Below are positions 43,834-52,926 of a DNA stretch of 64,000 nucleotides, in pieces. Location of the stretch: contig OX639990.1 in assembly GCA_951828535.1 (NCBI GenBank), positions 2,963,300 through 3,027,299 on the forward strand. The letters run 5' to 3'. The notes beneath the pieces are model-generated. The model saw nothing but the letters and a program-made list of their open reading frames with translations, had not been told where the DNA came from and did not search any database. This stretch comes from an uncultured Candidatus Entotheonella sp. GTDB lineage: Bacteria; Tectomicrobia; Entotheonellia; Entotheonellales; Entotheonellaceae. Every line of letters begins with the position of its first letter. The first letter of the stretch is position 1. The translations under genes and the position numbers were made by a program.

Positions 43834-44559
43834 ATGCGTGCTGACGGGCGAAGCCGCGACGAGCTGCGGCCCCTGAGCATTGCCCCCGGCGTGGCCAAGT
43901 ACGCCGAAGGCTCGGCGCTGATCACCATGGGCGATACGCAGGTGCGCTGCACCGCGTCGGTGGAGGAGTCGGTGCCGCCGTTCTTGCGCGACCGCGGCCG
44001 GGGCTGGGTGAGCGCCGAATACGCCATGCTGCCGCGCGCCACTCATACCCGCACGCCGCGCGAGGCGTCGCGCGGCCGGCAGGGCGGCCGAACGCTGGAA
44101 ATTCAACGCCTGATCGGACGCTCGCTGCGCGCCGTGGTGGATTTCGAGCAGCTCGGCGAGCGCACCGTGTGGCTGGACTGCGACGTGATCCAGGCGGACG
44201 GCGGCACCCGCACCGCCTCGATCAGCGGCGCCTACGTGGCCCTGTACGCCGCCCTGCAGCACCTCAAGGACCAAGGCATGCTGACGACCGTCCCGCTGCG
44301 CGACGCCGTGGCTGCGGTCAGCCTGGGAATCGTCGCCGGCGCGGCGTGTCTGGACCTGAATTATCAGGAAGATTCAACGTCGGACGTAGATATGAACGTG
44401 GTCATGACAGGGCAGGGATCGCTGGTGGAAATTCAGGGCACGGCAGAGGGAGCGCCGTTCAGTCAGGAGGCGTTGTTGGAGTTGCTCGGGTTGGCACGGC
44501 AGGGGATCGAACAGATCGTCGCCGCCCAGCGCGCCGCATTGGGGTTACAGGCCAAGTAA
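43834..44559 (+). CDS. rph: Ribonuclease PH
   Basis: The 241-residue product is full length and highly typical: [20 protein letters not shown], then [55 protein letters not shown] and [20 protein letters not shown]. It trims tRNA 3' ends phosphorolytically. Start at 43834 follows GAAAGGAA. It lies 45 bases after coaE and is probably co-transcribed. Confidence 0.95.
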   Translation: MRADGRSRDELRPLSIAPGVAKYAEGSALITMGDTQVRCTASVEESVPPFLRDRGRGWVSAEYAMLPRATHTRTPREASRGRQGGRTLEIQRLIGRSLRAVVDFEQLGERTVWLDCDVIQADGGTRTASISGAYVALYAALQHLKDQGMLTTVPLRDAVAAVSLGIVAGAACLDLNYQEDSTSDVDMNVVMTGQGSLVEIQGTAEGAPFSQEALLELLGLARQGIEQIVAAQRAALGLQAK

Positions 44560-44578
44560 GGCGGCTTGCAGTCCGGAG

Positions 44579-44622
44579 ACTTCCCCCTCACCCCAACCCT
44601 CTCCCGCCAGGGGAGAGGGCGT
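44579..44622 (-). repeat. Dispersed palindromic (REP-like) element, inverted copy 3
   Basis: TTCCCCCTCACCCCAACCCT followed by a CTCCC/GGGAG hairpin; the reverse complement matches 1061-1105. A related weaker hairpin (CCCCTCTCCCGCC...GGAGGGCTAGGGAGAGGGG) fills 44663-44695. Together they occupy the space between the convergent rph and 44736-46322 genes and could act as a transcription end. Confidence 0.72.
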
Positions 44623-44735
44623 GAAACCACCTTGATTGGGGAGGATCAATTCTCTGGTCCCCTCTCCCGCCGCGGAGGGCTAGGGAGAGGGGGGGTTAAA
44701 ACGTGCTCCCGCCAGAGCAAGACCGTACAACTCCC

Positions 44736-46322
44736 CTACAAATCAAACGCTTTGGCGAAACGATTGTACGGCTCCAACGGGTCGCCGTACTTGACGTGGC
44801 CGGCCACGATGTGCGCGCAGGCCGGCAGCAGCACCTCGCGTTGCGGCGCCGTGCTGTGCAGGTAGTCCTCCATCATGCACAGGCCGATCTCCTGGTTGTG
44901 GGGATCGTTGCCTTCCTTCACGGCGCTGAGTGCCAGCGTGCGCACCAGGGGCTTGCGGTCGTAGCCGCCGGCGAGATAAGCGCGCACCCAGGCGGCGCCT
45001 TCGGAGCCGCTCTGGGCGATGATGGCGTCATCGACCCGCTGCAGGATCGCATCCGCCGGCAGGCGGTCGGAACCGCTCGGCACACCGTTTTCGGCTGCGC
45101 CGCTGCCGGGCGTATGCTTCACCCACAGGGCGCACTGGTTGATGAACGAGCCGGCCACATAGAGCAGCTTGATGCGGTGCGGGTGGTCGAACTGGTCATA
45201 GAACCAGCGCAGCGTATTGGTGTACTCGTAGCCGTGGTGCGGCATGGAGAAATCGCTGTTGTGCTGCACTTGCAGGATGACCCTGGCGGCGGCGACCTGG
45301 ATGACATCGACGATGGCCTTCGGGTCCTTGCCGGCCAGAAGCAGGTCGGTGATGGCGTTGATCCAAGCCATGTCGGCCTCCTCGTGCAGCGCCTGCACGA
45401 GCTCGTCGGCCTCTTGTGGGGTCAGCGGCTTGTCGTTCGCCAGCAGGTAGGCTTCCGGCTGCTGCTTCGGGCTGGGCGACAGGGACGATTCCGGCATGTC
45501 CTTCTCGCGCGCCAACAGGGTCCAAGCGACTTGGCAGGCCATTTCGTAGGCGGAATGCCAGCGCGGTCCCACCGCCATGTCCGGGGCGCCGGCGTACAGC
45601 ACGTCGTGGGCCTGATCCCAGCCGACGGCGTCGCCGATTTCGAACGTGGCGCGGGCGCGGTACGACTTGTGGCCGGTGGTGTACGAGCGGTTCAGCAGCA
45701 TGCGGTCCTGCACGTCGATGAGGCCGGCGAACGCCATGTGTCCGAGCAGGTCGTGGCGGCGTCCGGGCTCCTCGAACAGGCCGAGGAAGACGCGGTAAGC
45801 CTCAATCACCTCGCCGCACTGCACCAGCGTCAGCCAGTGATTGAGGCGCTCCTCGAACGGGCCGTCGAGGTGCAGCGGCTCCTGATCCGGCCAGTGGGCG
45901 GTGGGCCTGGGCACGGTGGCATTGGGTTCGGGCTTGTAGGTACGGCGTCCGTAATGCCCCGGCGCCTTGCCGAGAAGCTGATTCCACGGATCAAGGCCGG
46001 AGGGCACGTACCAGACGGTTTGCGCCATGGGCAGGTAGCGCAATTCGCCGGGCAGGTAATCCGGCAGCGCCAGGCTGGCGCGACTGCTTAGCAGGCAGTG
46101 GTCGTTGTTGACGAACCGCACGAAGCCGTCGTCGATGCGCTGGTGGTATGGCACGTGCGTGTAGGGGGCGTGAATGCGGGTGGTTTCGCGGACGATTTCC
46201 GACAGCGGGCGCTCGGCGCGTACCAGTTCGTAGTAGGCCTCGCTGGCGCCGACCTGATCGCGGTCGAGAACCGTTTCCTCCAGCCGGTCGTAAAGGGTGG
46301 CAACGGATGCTGTGCTGCCCAT
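44736..46322 (-). CDS. Conserved-looking protein of unknown function (528 aa)
   Basis: I do not recognise this family. The protein is soluble, without signal peptide or membrane segments, and rich in His, Trp and Tyr in blocks: HAPYTHVPYHQR, GRRHDLLGHMAFAGL, QDRMLLNRSYTTGHKSYRAR, HNSDFSMPHHGYEYTNTLRW. Such clustered His with acidic residues would suit a metal- or cofactor-binding enzyme, but that is inference. The frame is strong (no competing frame is protein-like) and the gene faces a LysR regulator across 224 bases, so it is probably that regulator's target. Confidence 0.75.
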   Translation of the reverse strand: MGSTASVATLYDRLEETVLDRDQVGASEAYYELVRAERPLSEIVRETTRIHAPYTHVPYHQRIDDGFVRFVNNDHCLLSSRASLALPDYLPGELRYLPMAQTVWYVPSGLDPWNQLLGKAPGHYGRRTYKPEPNATVPRPTAHWPDQEPLHLDGPFEERLNHWLTLVQCGEVIEAYRVFLGLFEEPGRRHDLLGHMAFAGLIDVQDRMLLNRSYTTGHKSYRARATFEIGDAVGWDQAHDVLYAGAPDMAVGPRWHSAYEMACQVAWTLLAREKDMPESSLSPSPKQQPEAYLLANDKPLTPQEADELVQALHEEADMAWINAITDLLLAGKDPKAIVDVIQVAAARVILQVQHNSDFSMPHHGYEYTNTLRWFYDQFDHPHRIKLLYVAGSFINQCALWVKHTPGSGAAENGVPSGSDRLPADAILQRVDDAIIAQSGSEGAAWVRAYLAGGYDRKPLVRTLALSAVKEGNDPHNQEIGLCMMEDYLHSTAPQREVLLPACAHIVAGHVKYGDPLEPYNRFAKAFDL

Positions 46323-46471
46323 GGGTTCCCTCCTTCAGGGTTGATGGATGCGGGGATGCAAGGGGCAAAACCCGCGCTTTGCGGGGCATGGTGGCGGGCC
46401 TGACGGGCGCCGGGCGTGACGGCGAAATGGCTTTCAAACCTGCCCGTGACCGTTGGCCGCCGCTTAACGGC

Positions 46472-46541
46472 TTTCACTATGCCACAGCCTGGCGTTATAA
46501 TGGAGCGAATAGTTTTTCAACAATACATTCCATTTAGGAAT
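46472..46541 (+). promoter_or_regulatory. Promoter and LysR-type box between the unknown gene and lysR
   Basis: TTTCAC (46472-46477) and a perfect TATAAT (46496-46501), 18 bases apart, face the LysR gene. ATTCCATTTAGGAAT (46527-46541) is a perfect 5-bp-arm palindrome with T-N11-A spacing, the usual LysR recognition pattern, lying just 5 bases before the ATG, consistent with autorepression. Confidence 0.55.
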
Positions 46542-46546
46542 ACGAC

Positions 46547-47422
46547 ATGATCGACAACCTTGAAGCCCTGGTGGCGCTGGCCGAGTGTGGCACCATGTCG
46601 AAGGCCGCCCTGCGGCTGTCAGTCACGCAATCGGCGGTGAGCAAGCGGATTGCCAGCCTGCAGGCACAGTTGGGCAAGCCCTTGGTGGAACGCAGCGGCC
46701 GGCGGGCGGCGTTGACGCCGTACGCCCTGCACATCCTGCAGCGCACCCGGCCGCTGCTGGGCGAGCTGCGCGAGGCGCTCAGCGAGGAGGTGGCGGACAA
46801 CACCGGCCTGCTGTCGGTCGCCATCGGCGGCGCCATTCTGATCGCCTGGGGCGCCGAGGTGCTCGCCAAGGTGCGGCAGGAAAACCCCGGCATGCGGCTG
46901 CGCATCAACACCTACCGCGGCCCCGACGCCATCGAGCGAGTGCGCTCCGGCGAATACATGGTCGGCATCTGCTTTGGCCGCAGCGAGAACACCCCGGACC
47001 TGGAAACCCGGTACATCGTCGATGAAACCATCGTCATTGTGCCGAATGAACTGCGCCCGTTCGACTTTCCCGCCGCGGGCGAACTGCGGGTGCTGACCAC
47101 GGCGCCACAGTCGGAAACCTGGAGTTTCATCGCCCGCCAGATACGCCGCGGCGAGCGCCAGTGGGGGGTGAAGATTCACGTAGAAAACACCATGCAGACC
47201 TTCCAGGCGGTGACCCAGATGGCGCGAGTCGGATTCGGCCATGGTCTGGTGACGCTCGGCGTGGCGCGGGCTTTTGGCGTGCCGTCCGCGGCGCTGGTGC
47301 GGTTTCCGGCGCCCGGCGTCAACATCCCGATCAGCCTGTACGGGCGGCAGTCCACCCTGGCGCGGCCGCTGGTGCAGACGTTTCTGGAATCGCTTAAACG
47401 GAATCTGCCGGAGCAGTATTAA
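46547..47422 (+). CDS. LysR-family transcriptional regulator
   Basis: The 291-residue protein has an N-terminal winged HTH (LVALAECGTMSKAALRLSVT, QSAVSKRIASLQAQLGKPLV) and a C-terminal periplasmic-binding-like sensor domain (about residues 88-285). LysR regulators usually control the divergent neighbour, here the unknown gene at 44736-46322. The effector is unknown. Confidence 0.9.
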   Translation: MIDNLEALVALAECGTMSKAALRLSVTQSAVSKRIASLQAQLGKPLVERSGRRAALTPYALHILQRTRPLLGELREALSEEVADNTGLLSVAIGGAILIAWGAEVLAKVRQENPGMRLRINTYRGPDAIERVRSGEYMVGICFGRSENTPDLETRYIVDETIVIVPNELRPFDFPAAGELRVLTTAPQSETWSFIARQIRRGERQWGVKIHVENTMQTFQAVTQMARVGFGHGLVTLGVARAFGVPSAALVRFPAPGVNIPISLYGRQSTLARPLVQTFLESLKRNLPEQY

Positions 47423-47518
47423 GGCGTGAAGACTGGCTGTAAAAAAGCCATTGCGCCGTTGGGGGTTGCGTGGTAGGTTCCCGGTTCGTCAGTCCCATTC
47501 TCCTTTCCAAAGACACAA

Positions 47519-47592
47519 CGGGGCGTAGCGTAGCCTGGTAGCGCGTCGGCTTTGGGAGCCGAAGGCCCCCGGTTCAAATCCGGGCGCCCCGA
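47519..47592 (+). tRNA. tRNA-Pro (anticodon UGG)
   Basis: The acceptor stem CGGGGCG (47519-47525) pairs with CGCCCCG (47585-47591), with discriminator A at 47592. The D-arm holds AGCCTGGTAGCGC, the anticodon arm TCGGCTTTGGGAGCCGA has anticodon TGG, and the T-arm is CCCGGTTCAAATCCGGG. CCA is not encoded. The accessory patch that follows suggests this tRNA may have served as an integration site, but no second copy of its 3' end was found in the window. Confidence 0.95.
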
Positions 47593-47929
47593 CCTGCCTT
47601 TTTACATCCTTAACCACCTGTTTTTCAAATAGTTGCGTGTTTTTGATCGGTACCCACGGCGTGGTCCAACCCGAATGTTAGATCATGTTCAATCCTGGCT
47701 CCAATGAATACACGATAGGGCTTGATCGAACACCCTGGATTGTCCACAGGCCGCCAGGCTGCCCAGTCGGCCGTGTAGCCAACGCAGGCACCACGACCTC
47801 CGGCGCCGGCTGTCATGGCAGCGTTTCAAAAAACGGGCGTTAAAGAGGCATCCCCGACTACCCGCCAACTGTGACTTTCAACGCCAAATGGCACGATTCT
47901 TTTGCGCTACATGGCATCGGCAGGAATCG
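47593..47929. other. 337-bp interval after tRNA-Pro without a clear gene
   Basis: A 63-residue minus-strand frame (47625-47816) is open but unrecognised and lacks a ribosome site. Composition shifts toward AT near 47600-47730. I see no attachment-site repeat. Confidence 0.4.
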
Positions 47930-48337
47930 TCATGAGGAAGCAGCGGCGCGGTTGAGCGTCCGGTAGACAGTGGGTCTCGATACGGCGAAAACTTCCGCCA
48001 GATCGCCAATCGAATAGTCGCCGGTGGCGTACATGCGGCAGAGTTCCCGTTGCTGCTTTTCGGAAAGCTTGGGTTGCTTGCCCCGCAACTTGCCCTTGGC
48101 GCGGGCGATGGCCATTCCCTCACGCGTGCGCATCCGAATGAGGTCGGCCTCGGACTCGGCAAAGGTAGCCAGGATGTTGAAGAACATCTTGCCCATCGGA
48201 TCGCTGGGGTCATGGATATCGCGGCCCAGGGCAAGTTTGACCCCCTTGGCTTGCAGTTGATCGGCGATGTGTCGGGCATGGGGAACCGATCTCGCCAGGC
48301 GGTCCAGCTTTGGCACCAGCACGGACACCGGGTTGGG
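47930..48337 (-). pseudogene. 5'-truncated serine recombinase (resolvase/invertase family)
   Basis: The retained part starts at VLVPKLDRLARSVPHARHI, the second half of the catalytic domain (conserved kldRLaRs). It continues PMGKMFFNILATFAESEADLIRMRTREG and ends with the DNA-binding HTH (SIGDLAEVFAVSRPTVYRTL). The N-terminal strand with the catalytic serine (YxRVST) is missing, replaced by unrelated sequence ahead of the RHH gene. It is therefore inactive, a leftover of a mobile element next to the tRNA gene. Confidence 0.8.
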
Positions 48338-48438
48338 ATGATCGTGAGATGGCACCTGTCCCGGGCCGGGATTCGACAAACCCGCTCAACTGTCATACCA
48401 TGTCCGACAACCGCCGACCCATACAGAGGATTTGCCGC

Positions 48439-48723
48439 ATGACGACAGAACGATTGAGCTTGCGAATCGACGCGAATCTCAAAAAGAACCTTGAACAGGA
48501 AGCGAGACGCGAGGAGCGTTCTGCATCCTACCTTGCCGTCAAGGCGATCGAGGCCATGCTGCGCGACCGGGCCGAGAAACGAGCCGCAATTCGCGCGGCT
48601 GTCTCGGAAGCCGGCGAAGGTGCCTTCATCTCGCAGGAGGCGATGGACGCCTGGGTTTCTTCCTGGGGCGAGGACTCGGAACTTCCGCCGCCCGAGCCCG
48701 ATGTTCACATCGCTTCGCAGTGA
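48439..48723 (+). CDS. Ribbon-helix-helix antitoxin-like protein (CopG/ParD type)
   Basis: The 94-residue protein begins TTERLSLRIDANLKKNLEQE, an RHH DNA-binding motif, followed by an ERSASYLAVKAIEAMLR helix and an acidic tail rich in E and P that would wrap the toxin. The ATG at 48439 is chosen because the RHH strand begins there. It lies 3 bases before the ParE/RelE-like toxin gene. Confidence 0.82.
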   Translation: MTTERLSLRIDANLKKNLEQEARREERSASYLAVKAIEAMLRDRAEKRAAIRAAVSEAGEGAFISQEAMDAWVSSWGEDSELPPPEPDVHIASQ

Positions 48724-48726
48724 CCG

Positions 48727-49014
48727 ATGAAGCTTGTCTTCCTGCCGTCCACACGTTCGGATTTGCTGTGGATGCGCACCTACTACGCTCACATCTTCCC
48801 GGATGGCGCGAAGCGCGCCGCCCACCAGTATGGCAGGACCTGCGGCGTTATCCGTGATAATCCGCTGGTGGGCCGTCCAGTCGAAGAGATCGAGGGTGTG
48901 CGAGAATTGTCGATCCCGCGCACGCCGTTCTCTTTCATCTACCGAGTCGTTGATGAGCGAATCGAAGTACTGCGTGTCTGGGATCAGCGTGGTGACCGTT
49001 CAAGGCTTGCCTGA
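48727..49014 (+). CDS. ParE/RelE-family toxin
   Basis: The 95-residue product has the fold pattern of ParE/RelE: a helical hairpin (DLLWMRTYYAHIFPDGAKRA), NPLVGRPVEEIEGVRELSIP, FSFIYRVVDERIEVLRVWDQRGDR as strands. ParE members poison gyrase and RelE members cut mRNA on the ribosome; which applies is not decidable. Partner of the RHH gene upstream. Confidence 0.85.
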   Translation: MKLVFLPSTRSDLLWMRTYYAHIFPDGAKRAAHQYGRTCGVIRDNPLVGRPVEEIEGVRELSIPRTPFSFIYRVVDERIEVLRVWDQRGDRSRLA

Positions 49015-49026
49015 TCGGCGGCAGAG

Positions 49027-49257
49027 GTGCCGGTAGAGGCGTTCATGGACCGCGTGATGGAATGCGCGGAAACCGTTGCAATACGGTCCCGCCGCACGGC
49101 GGCCCGGCTGAAGGATGTCGTCTACCGCGGTATCGAGAAAACGCTCGACGAGGGGCTTGAGATAGAGCGCGCCCATGTCGTCGAGATCCTGAAATCCAAC
49201 GACTGCAACGAGGGGCTCACCGCCTTCGCGGAGCGGCGCCAACCCGTATTCGACTGA
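49027..49257 (+). pseudogene. C-terminal fragment of an enoyl-CoA hydratase
   Basis: The 76 residues match only the last quarter of crotonase-family hydratases: AARLKDVVYRGIEKTLDEGL, EIERAHVVEILKSNDCNEGL and TAFAERRQPVFD. The fold core and active site are missing. The truncation point abuts the toxin gene. It lies 18 bases before an intact acyl-CoA dehydrogenase, so the original operon probably held both beta-oxidation genes. Confidence 0.8.
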
Positions 49258-49275
49258 ACGCACGAAAGAAGAGAC

Positions 49276-50439
49276 ATGAAGCTTGAACTGACCGACGACC
49301 AGCGCGCCATGGTCGACACTGTCCGGCAGCTGGCGCAGGAGAAATTCAAGGTTCGCGTCAAGAAGTGGCAGGACGGCACCTTCCCCTATGAGAACCTGGA
49401 CGATCTGGCCGAGATCGGCGTTCTGGGCATGGCCGTGCCCGAGGAATTCGGCGGCATGGGCCTGCCGGTGCTTGACTGCGTACTGGTGCTCGAGGAAGTG
49501 GCCAAGGTCTGCTACGTGACCGCGATGGCGGCGATGAGTGCGATGGGCGCGCAGAACCGCATCATCGCCCATTACGCCCCGAAGCATGTCCAAGAGAAAT
49601 TTCTGCCAGGCGTCATCACCAACAAGGTGATTTTGGCGATCTGCATGACCGAGCCGCATGCCGGTACCGATGTCTCCAATTACAAGACCAACACGGTGAT
49701 CAAGGGCGACACGGTGGTGCTGAACGGCACCAAGACCCTGATCTCCCGCGCCGACGAGGCGCACTGCTTTATCGTGTTCACCCGCGTCGACAACGTCCCT
49801 GGAGCCGCAGGCATCGGCTGCGTTCTGGTCGACCCGTCGACGCCGGGCTTCGAGGTGACGGCGCGGTATCACACCATGGGCGGCGAGAACCTGGCCGAGA
49901 TTCAGTTCCACGACATGGCGTTAGCGCGTGAGAACCTTATTATCGAGCGCGACGGGATGAAAAAACTGCTGACCGCTTTCAACACCCAGCGCTGCATGAA
50001 TCCCGCCATCTCGCTCGGTCTCGCCGAAGGGGCCTTCGAGGAAGCGGTGAAATACGTACGTCACCGCACGATCAAGGGGCGTCCGACCGGCACAATGCAG
50101 GGGATGCGCTGGCACATTGCCGACATGGCGCGCGAGATCGAGGTGAGCCGCTCGATCCTCTACCGCGCCGCCGCCTCGGCCGACCCCTTCCCGGATCCCT
50201 ATCTTGCGGCGATCGCCAAGATGCAGGTCAACGAGATGGCCATCAAAGTCACCAGCGACGCGCTGCAGGTCCACGGCGGCTATGGCTTCACCGATGAATT
50301 CCCGGTCTCTCACTTCTACCGCGCCGCGCGTTACGGCACGCTCGGCGGTGGTGCGACCGAGACGTTGAAGGACCTCGTCGGCAGGCGCGTCTACGACGTG
50401 TTCCCGCCAGACGGGTTCCTCACCTTCGGGTTGATGTAG
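49276..50439 (+). CDS. Acyl-CoA dehydrogenase
   Basis: The 387-residue flavoprotein has the three-domain ACAD layout: N-terminal helices (DQRAMVDTVRQLAQEKF), the beta-domain motif ICMTEPHAGTDVSNYKTNT, and the C-terminal helices ending SDALQVHGGYGFTDEFPVSH. The usual catalytic base sits in a YEGT motif; here the matching segment reads YGTLGGGATETLKDLVGRRV, without that Glu. It therefore belongs to a divergent subgroup or uses another base. It should oxidise an acyl-CoA in the cytoplasm and pass electrons to ETF. Confidence 0.87.
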   Translation: MKLELTDDQRAMVDTVRQLAQEKFKVRVKKWQDGTFPYENLDDLAEIGVLGMAVPEEFGGMGLPVLDCVLVLEEVAKVCYVTAMAAMSAMGAQNRIIAHYAPKHVQEKFLPGVITNKVILAICMTEPHAGTDVSNYKTNTVIKGDTVVLNGTKTLISRADEAHCFIVFTRVDNVPGAAGIGCVLVDPSTPGFEVTARYHTMGGENLAEIQFHDMALARENLIIERDGMKKLLTAFNTQRCMNPAISLGLAEGAFEEAVKYVRHRTIKGRPTGTMQGMRWHIADMAREIEVSRSILYRAAASADPFPDPYLAAIAKMQVNEMAIKVTSDALQVHGGYGFTDEFPVSHFYRAARYGTLGGGATETLKDLVGRRVYDVFPPDGFLTFGLM

Positions 50440-50662
50440 CGGACAGCGTCTGGGTTCCCCACACGCCAGATTCCTTCGTTGGCAGCACGCTTCATAGCCA
50501 ACCTCCGATAAGCGGCATGCTGTTAACTTCTGCCTTCTGCATAGAAAATTCGTTGAAATGATTGCTGCCCTTGCGACAGGAAGCAGAGACATTGTGTTAT
50601 TACACAAGTTAACATGACTCCATAGGCAACGTTGGCTCCTCGAATCTTCAATGCATACGTGG
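50440..50662. other. Gene-free spacer with a palindrome, before the IS3 element
   Basis: AT-richer than its surroundings. It contains TTGTGTTATTACACAA (50592-50607), 6-bp arms around TATT, which looks like a regulator operator left without a neighbouring gene. No reading frame is convincing. Confidence 0.4.
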
Positions 50663-50725
50663 TGACCTAGCCCCTTGAATCCGGGCCACGGGGATGTAGA
50701 GTCCATTGTAGGGAGGATGGGCTCT

Positions 50726-50989
50726 ATGAAGCGCAGATTAACGGACCAGCAGATCATCGGTATGATCCGGGAGCAGGAGGCGGGGCTGAAGACTTCCGAG
50801 GTCTGCCGCAAATACGGCATCAGCGACGCCACCTTCTACAAGTACAAGGCAAAGTACGGGGGCATGAGCGTCTCCGATGCGAGGAGGCTGCGCGCCCTGG
50901 AGGCGGAAAACGCCAGGCTCAAGCGCCTTCTGGCCGATGCCATGCTCGACAATGCCGCTCTGAGGGATCTCACGACAAAAAACTTCTGA
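50726..50989 (+). CDS. IS3-family transposase OrfA
   Basis: The 87-residue product has [20 protein letters not shown] and [20 protein letters not shown], the HTH_Tnp_1 domain, then a leucine-zipper-like [20 protein letters not shown]. This matches the IS407 group closely. Its 3' end holds an A6 run suited to frameshifting into OrfB. Confidence 0.9.
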   Translation: MKRRLTDQQIIGMIREQEAGLKTSEVCRKYGISDATFYKYKAKYGGMSVSDARRLRALEAENARLKRLLADAMLDNAALRDLTTKNF

Positions 50990-51021
50990 CGCCCGACGCC
51001 AAGCGGGTAGCCGTTCGGCAG

Positions 51022-51900
51022 GTGATGACTGTACACGGCTTGAGCGAGCGGCGGGCGTGTCAACTGGTTGGGCTGGATCGCTCCACGTTCCAGTATCACA
51101 AGAAGACGGGTACGGACGCAGTCCTGAGGGAGCGGCTCAAGACGATGGCCGGCGAACGCCGCCGCTTCGGCTACCGGCGCCTGCGCATCCTGTTACAACG
51201 CGAGGGCTTCGTGGTTAATCACAAGAAGCTCTTTCGCCTTTACCGTGAAGAGGATCTGGCGGTGCGGCGCCGGCGGGGCCGCAAGCGGGCTTTGGGGACG
51301 CGCAGGCCCACAATCGTACCGAGTCGCCCCAATGAACGCTGGAGCCTGGATTTCGTCTCTGACAGCCTTGCCGAAGGGCGAAAGTTCCGAGCCTTGTGCA
51401 TCGTCGATGACTTCTCGCGCGAAGCGCTGGCCATCGTGGCGGACTTCTCGCTATCAGGCGTTCGAGTGGTACGAGAGTTGGACCGACTTGTCTCGGTGCG
51501 TGGCAGGCCTGTCCTGATTGTCTCGGACAACGGTACCGAGTTGACCAGTCACGCTGTTCTCAAGTGGTCGAGGGACACCCGGATCGACTGGCATTACATT
51601 GCGCCCGGCAAGCCGACGCAGAATGCTTTTGTGGAAAGCTTCAACGGCCGGTTTCGGGACGAATGCCTGAACGAGCATCTGTTCAGCACGTTGTCTGAGG
51701 CGCGCCATCTGATTGAAGACTGGAGGCGGGACTACAACACTCTTCGGCCGCACAGCTCGTTAGGCGGCCTGTCGCCAAGCATCTACGCCGACCTCAGGCG
51801 CGTGCCTCGACCTGCCTTGGCTGAACTGTATCAGGGCACTGGCGAGAAGGCTCGGATCGCAATGTCGAAAGAAGCAGCAACCATGAACAGACTCTACTGA
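51022..51900 (+). CDS. IS3-family transposase OrfB (DDE integrase core)
   Basis: The 292-residue product has an HTH_21 region ([20 protein letters not shown]) and the rve core: [20 protein letters not shown] (Asp), [16 protein letters not shown] (Asp) and [20 protein letters not shown] (Glu). It ends with the IS407-type [15 protein letters not shown]. The frame is complete, so the element may still move if OrfAB is made by frameshift. Confidence 0.92.
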   Translation: MMTVHGLSERRACQLVGLDRSTFQYHKKTGTDAVLRERLKTMAGERRRFGYRRLRILLQREGFVVNHKKLFRLYREEDLAVRRRRGRKRALGTRRPTIVPSRPNERWSLDFVSDSLAEGRKFRALCIVDDFSREALAIVADFSLSGVRVVRELDRLVSVRGRPVLIVSDNGTELTSHAVLKWSRDTRIDWHYIAPGKPTQNAFVESFNGRFRDECLNEHLFSTLSEARHLIEDWRRDYNTLRPHSSLGGLSPSIYADLRRVPRPALAELYQGTGEKARIAMSKEAATMNRLY

Positions 51901-52080
51901 CCGGTGGCGGGAATCAGGGGGCAGGGTCAGCCGCCACATAGCTTGGTCCATCTCACCAGTTCCGCTCTCTGATAGCGTGGAGACCGGTTCCCACAGATTG
52001 GTCCGGCGAGAATGATTGTTCTTGTTCCGATGAACTTGCCCTTTGGGGCAACACCAACTTGTTGATTCAATTCATACCAA

Positions 52081-52926
52081 TCATGCCCCTGTTTCCAATT
52101 GGACTGTTCCCACCTCGGCTGTGACGCGGGCGTACCCGGACTGCCAATAACGGCCGCAGTGGGCCGCCTCGCTGGAATCCAGGGCCGCAAACGTCCTTTC
52201 GGCATGCTCGAAGCTTTGCCGCCAAGTGGGATACAGACCGGCGCCGAACCAGCCACATGCGAGCAGATCGATCGTTTCCTCGTCGTTCAACTTCCTGATC
52301 AGGTTGGCAAGGCGCCGCCAAGCGGGCGTATCCAGGAGTAGCTCCAATTTCTCGTCAAACGTCGTGGCAGGTATCTCTGCTGTCCCGGGAAGAGACCCAA
52401 CGACTGCTAACTCTGTTTTCGCAAAGTCCTCGTAGGCGTCGATCAAGGCTTGGACCCTGTCTTGCTTGACGACAGGGGCGGTGCCCGCCGTTTCGACCCA
52501 CCCCGCGATGCCGGGGACGCCGATGTAGCGTACACGGGCTTTCGGATATCGGTCGACAACTTTGTCCACCAAGCGTTTGTCGGCGGTCATCAAGACAGAG
52601 GCCGTTGCTTCGGCGCATGCAAGGTAAAGACAATCGTAAATCGGATGCCCGATCTCGAAGGCGATCTCCGTGGCGCGTCCGATGAGATCACGGTCGGGGT
52701 AGAGCGTAAGTACGTCGGGGAGATTGGCAAGTTCTTCGCGGTACGGTTGAGCGTCCGGAATTTCCCCTCGTTGCGCCTTTTTCCAGATCGTATTGGCGCA
52801 TTCGGCAAGCAAGAGGTCGCGCGTATACCGCTGGATGCGGCGGGCCAGCGCCGCGCACGCTTCACCGCACAGGGGCTCGGCCACGAACCACTTGACAGCG
52901 ATGCTGGCATCGACAGTCAGCTTCAC
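52081..52926 (-). CDS. PIN-domain toxin with C-terminal DUF3775-like extension
   Basis: Residues 1-140 are a VapC/FitB-like PIN nuclease: MKLTVDASIAVKWFV (first Asp), LLLAECANTIWKK (Glu), YDCLYLACAEA (Asp) and LMTADKRLVDKV (Asp). Residues about 190-280 (RRLANLIRKLNDEETIDLLA, then a Trp/Glu-rich helix) resemble DUF3775, seen by me from memory only. Such a fusion doubles the normal toxin length of about 140. The GTG start overlaps the antitoxin stop as GTGA. It should cleave RNA. Confidence 0.8.
   Translation of the reverse strand: MKLTVDASIAVKWFVAEPLCGEACAALARRIQRYTRDLLLAECANTIWKKAQRGEIPDAQPYREELANLPDVLTLYPDRDLIGRATEIAFEIGHPIYDCLYLACAEATASVLMTADKRLVDKVVDRYPKARVRYIGVPGIAGWVETAGTAPVVKQDRVQALIDAYEDFAKTELAVVGSLPGTAEIPATTFDEKLELLLDTPAWRRLANLIRKLNDEETIDLLACGWFGAGLYPTWRQSFEHAERTFAALDSSEAAHCGRYWQSGYARVTAEVGTVQLETGA

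Larger units (their letters stand above)
50663..51929 (+). mobile_element. IS3-family element, IS407-like group
   Basis: The left end TGACCTAGCCCCTTGAATCC and the inverted right end TGACCCTGCCCCCTGATTCC match over about 40 bases, including GTAGAGTC further in. Two overlapping-frame genes fill the element. No target duplication is evident. Confidence 0.87.
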
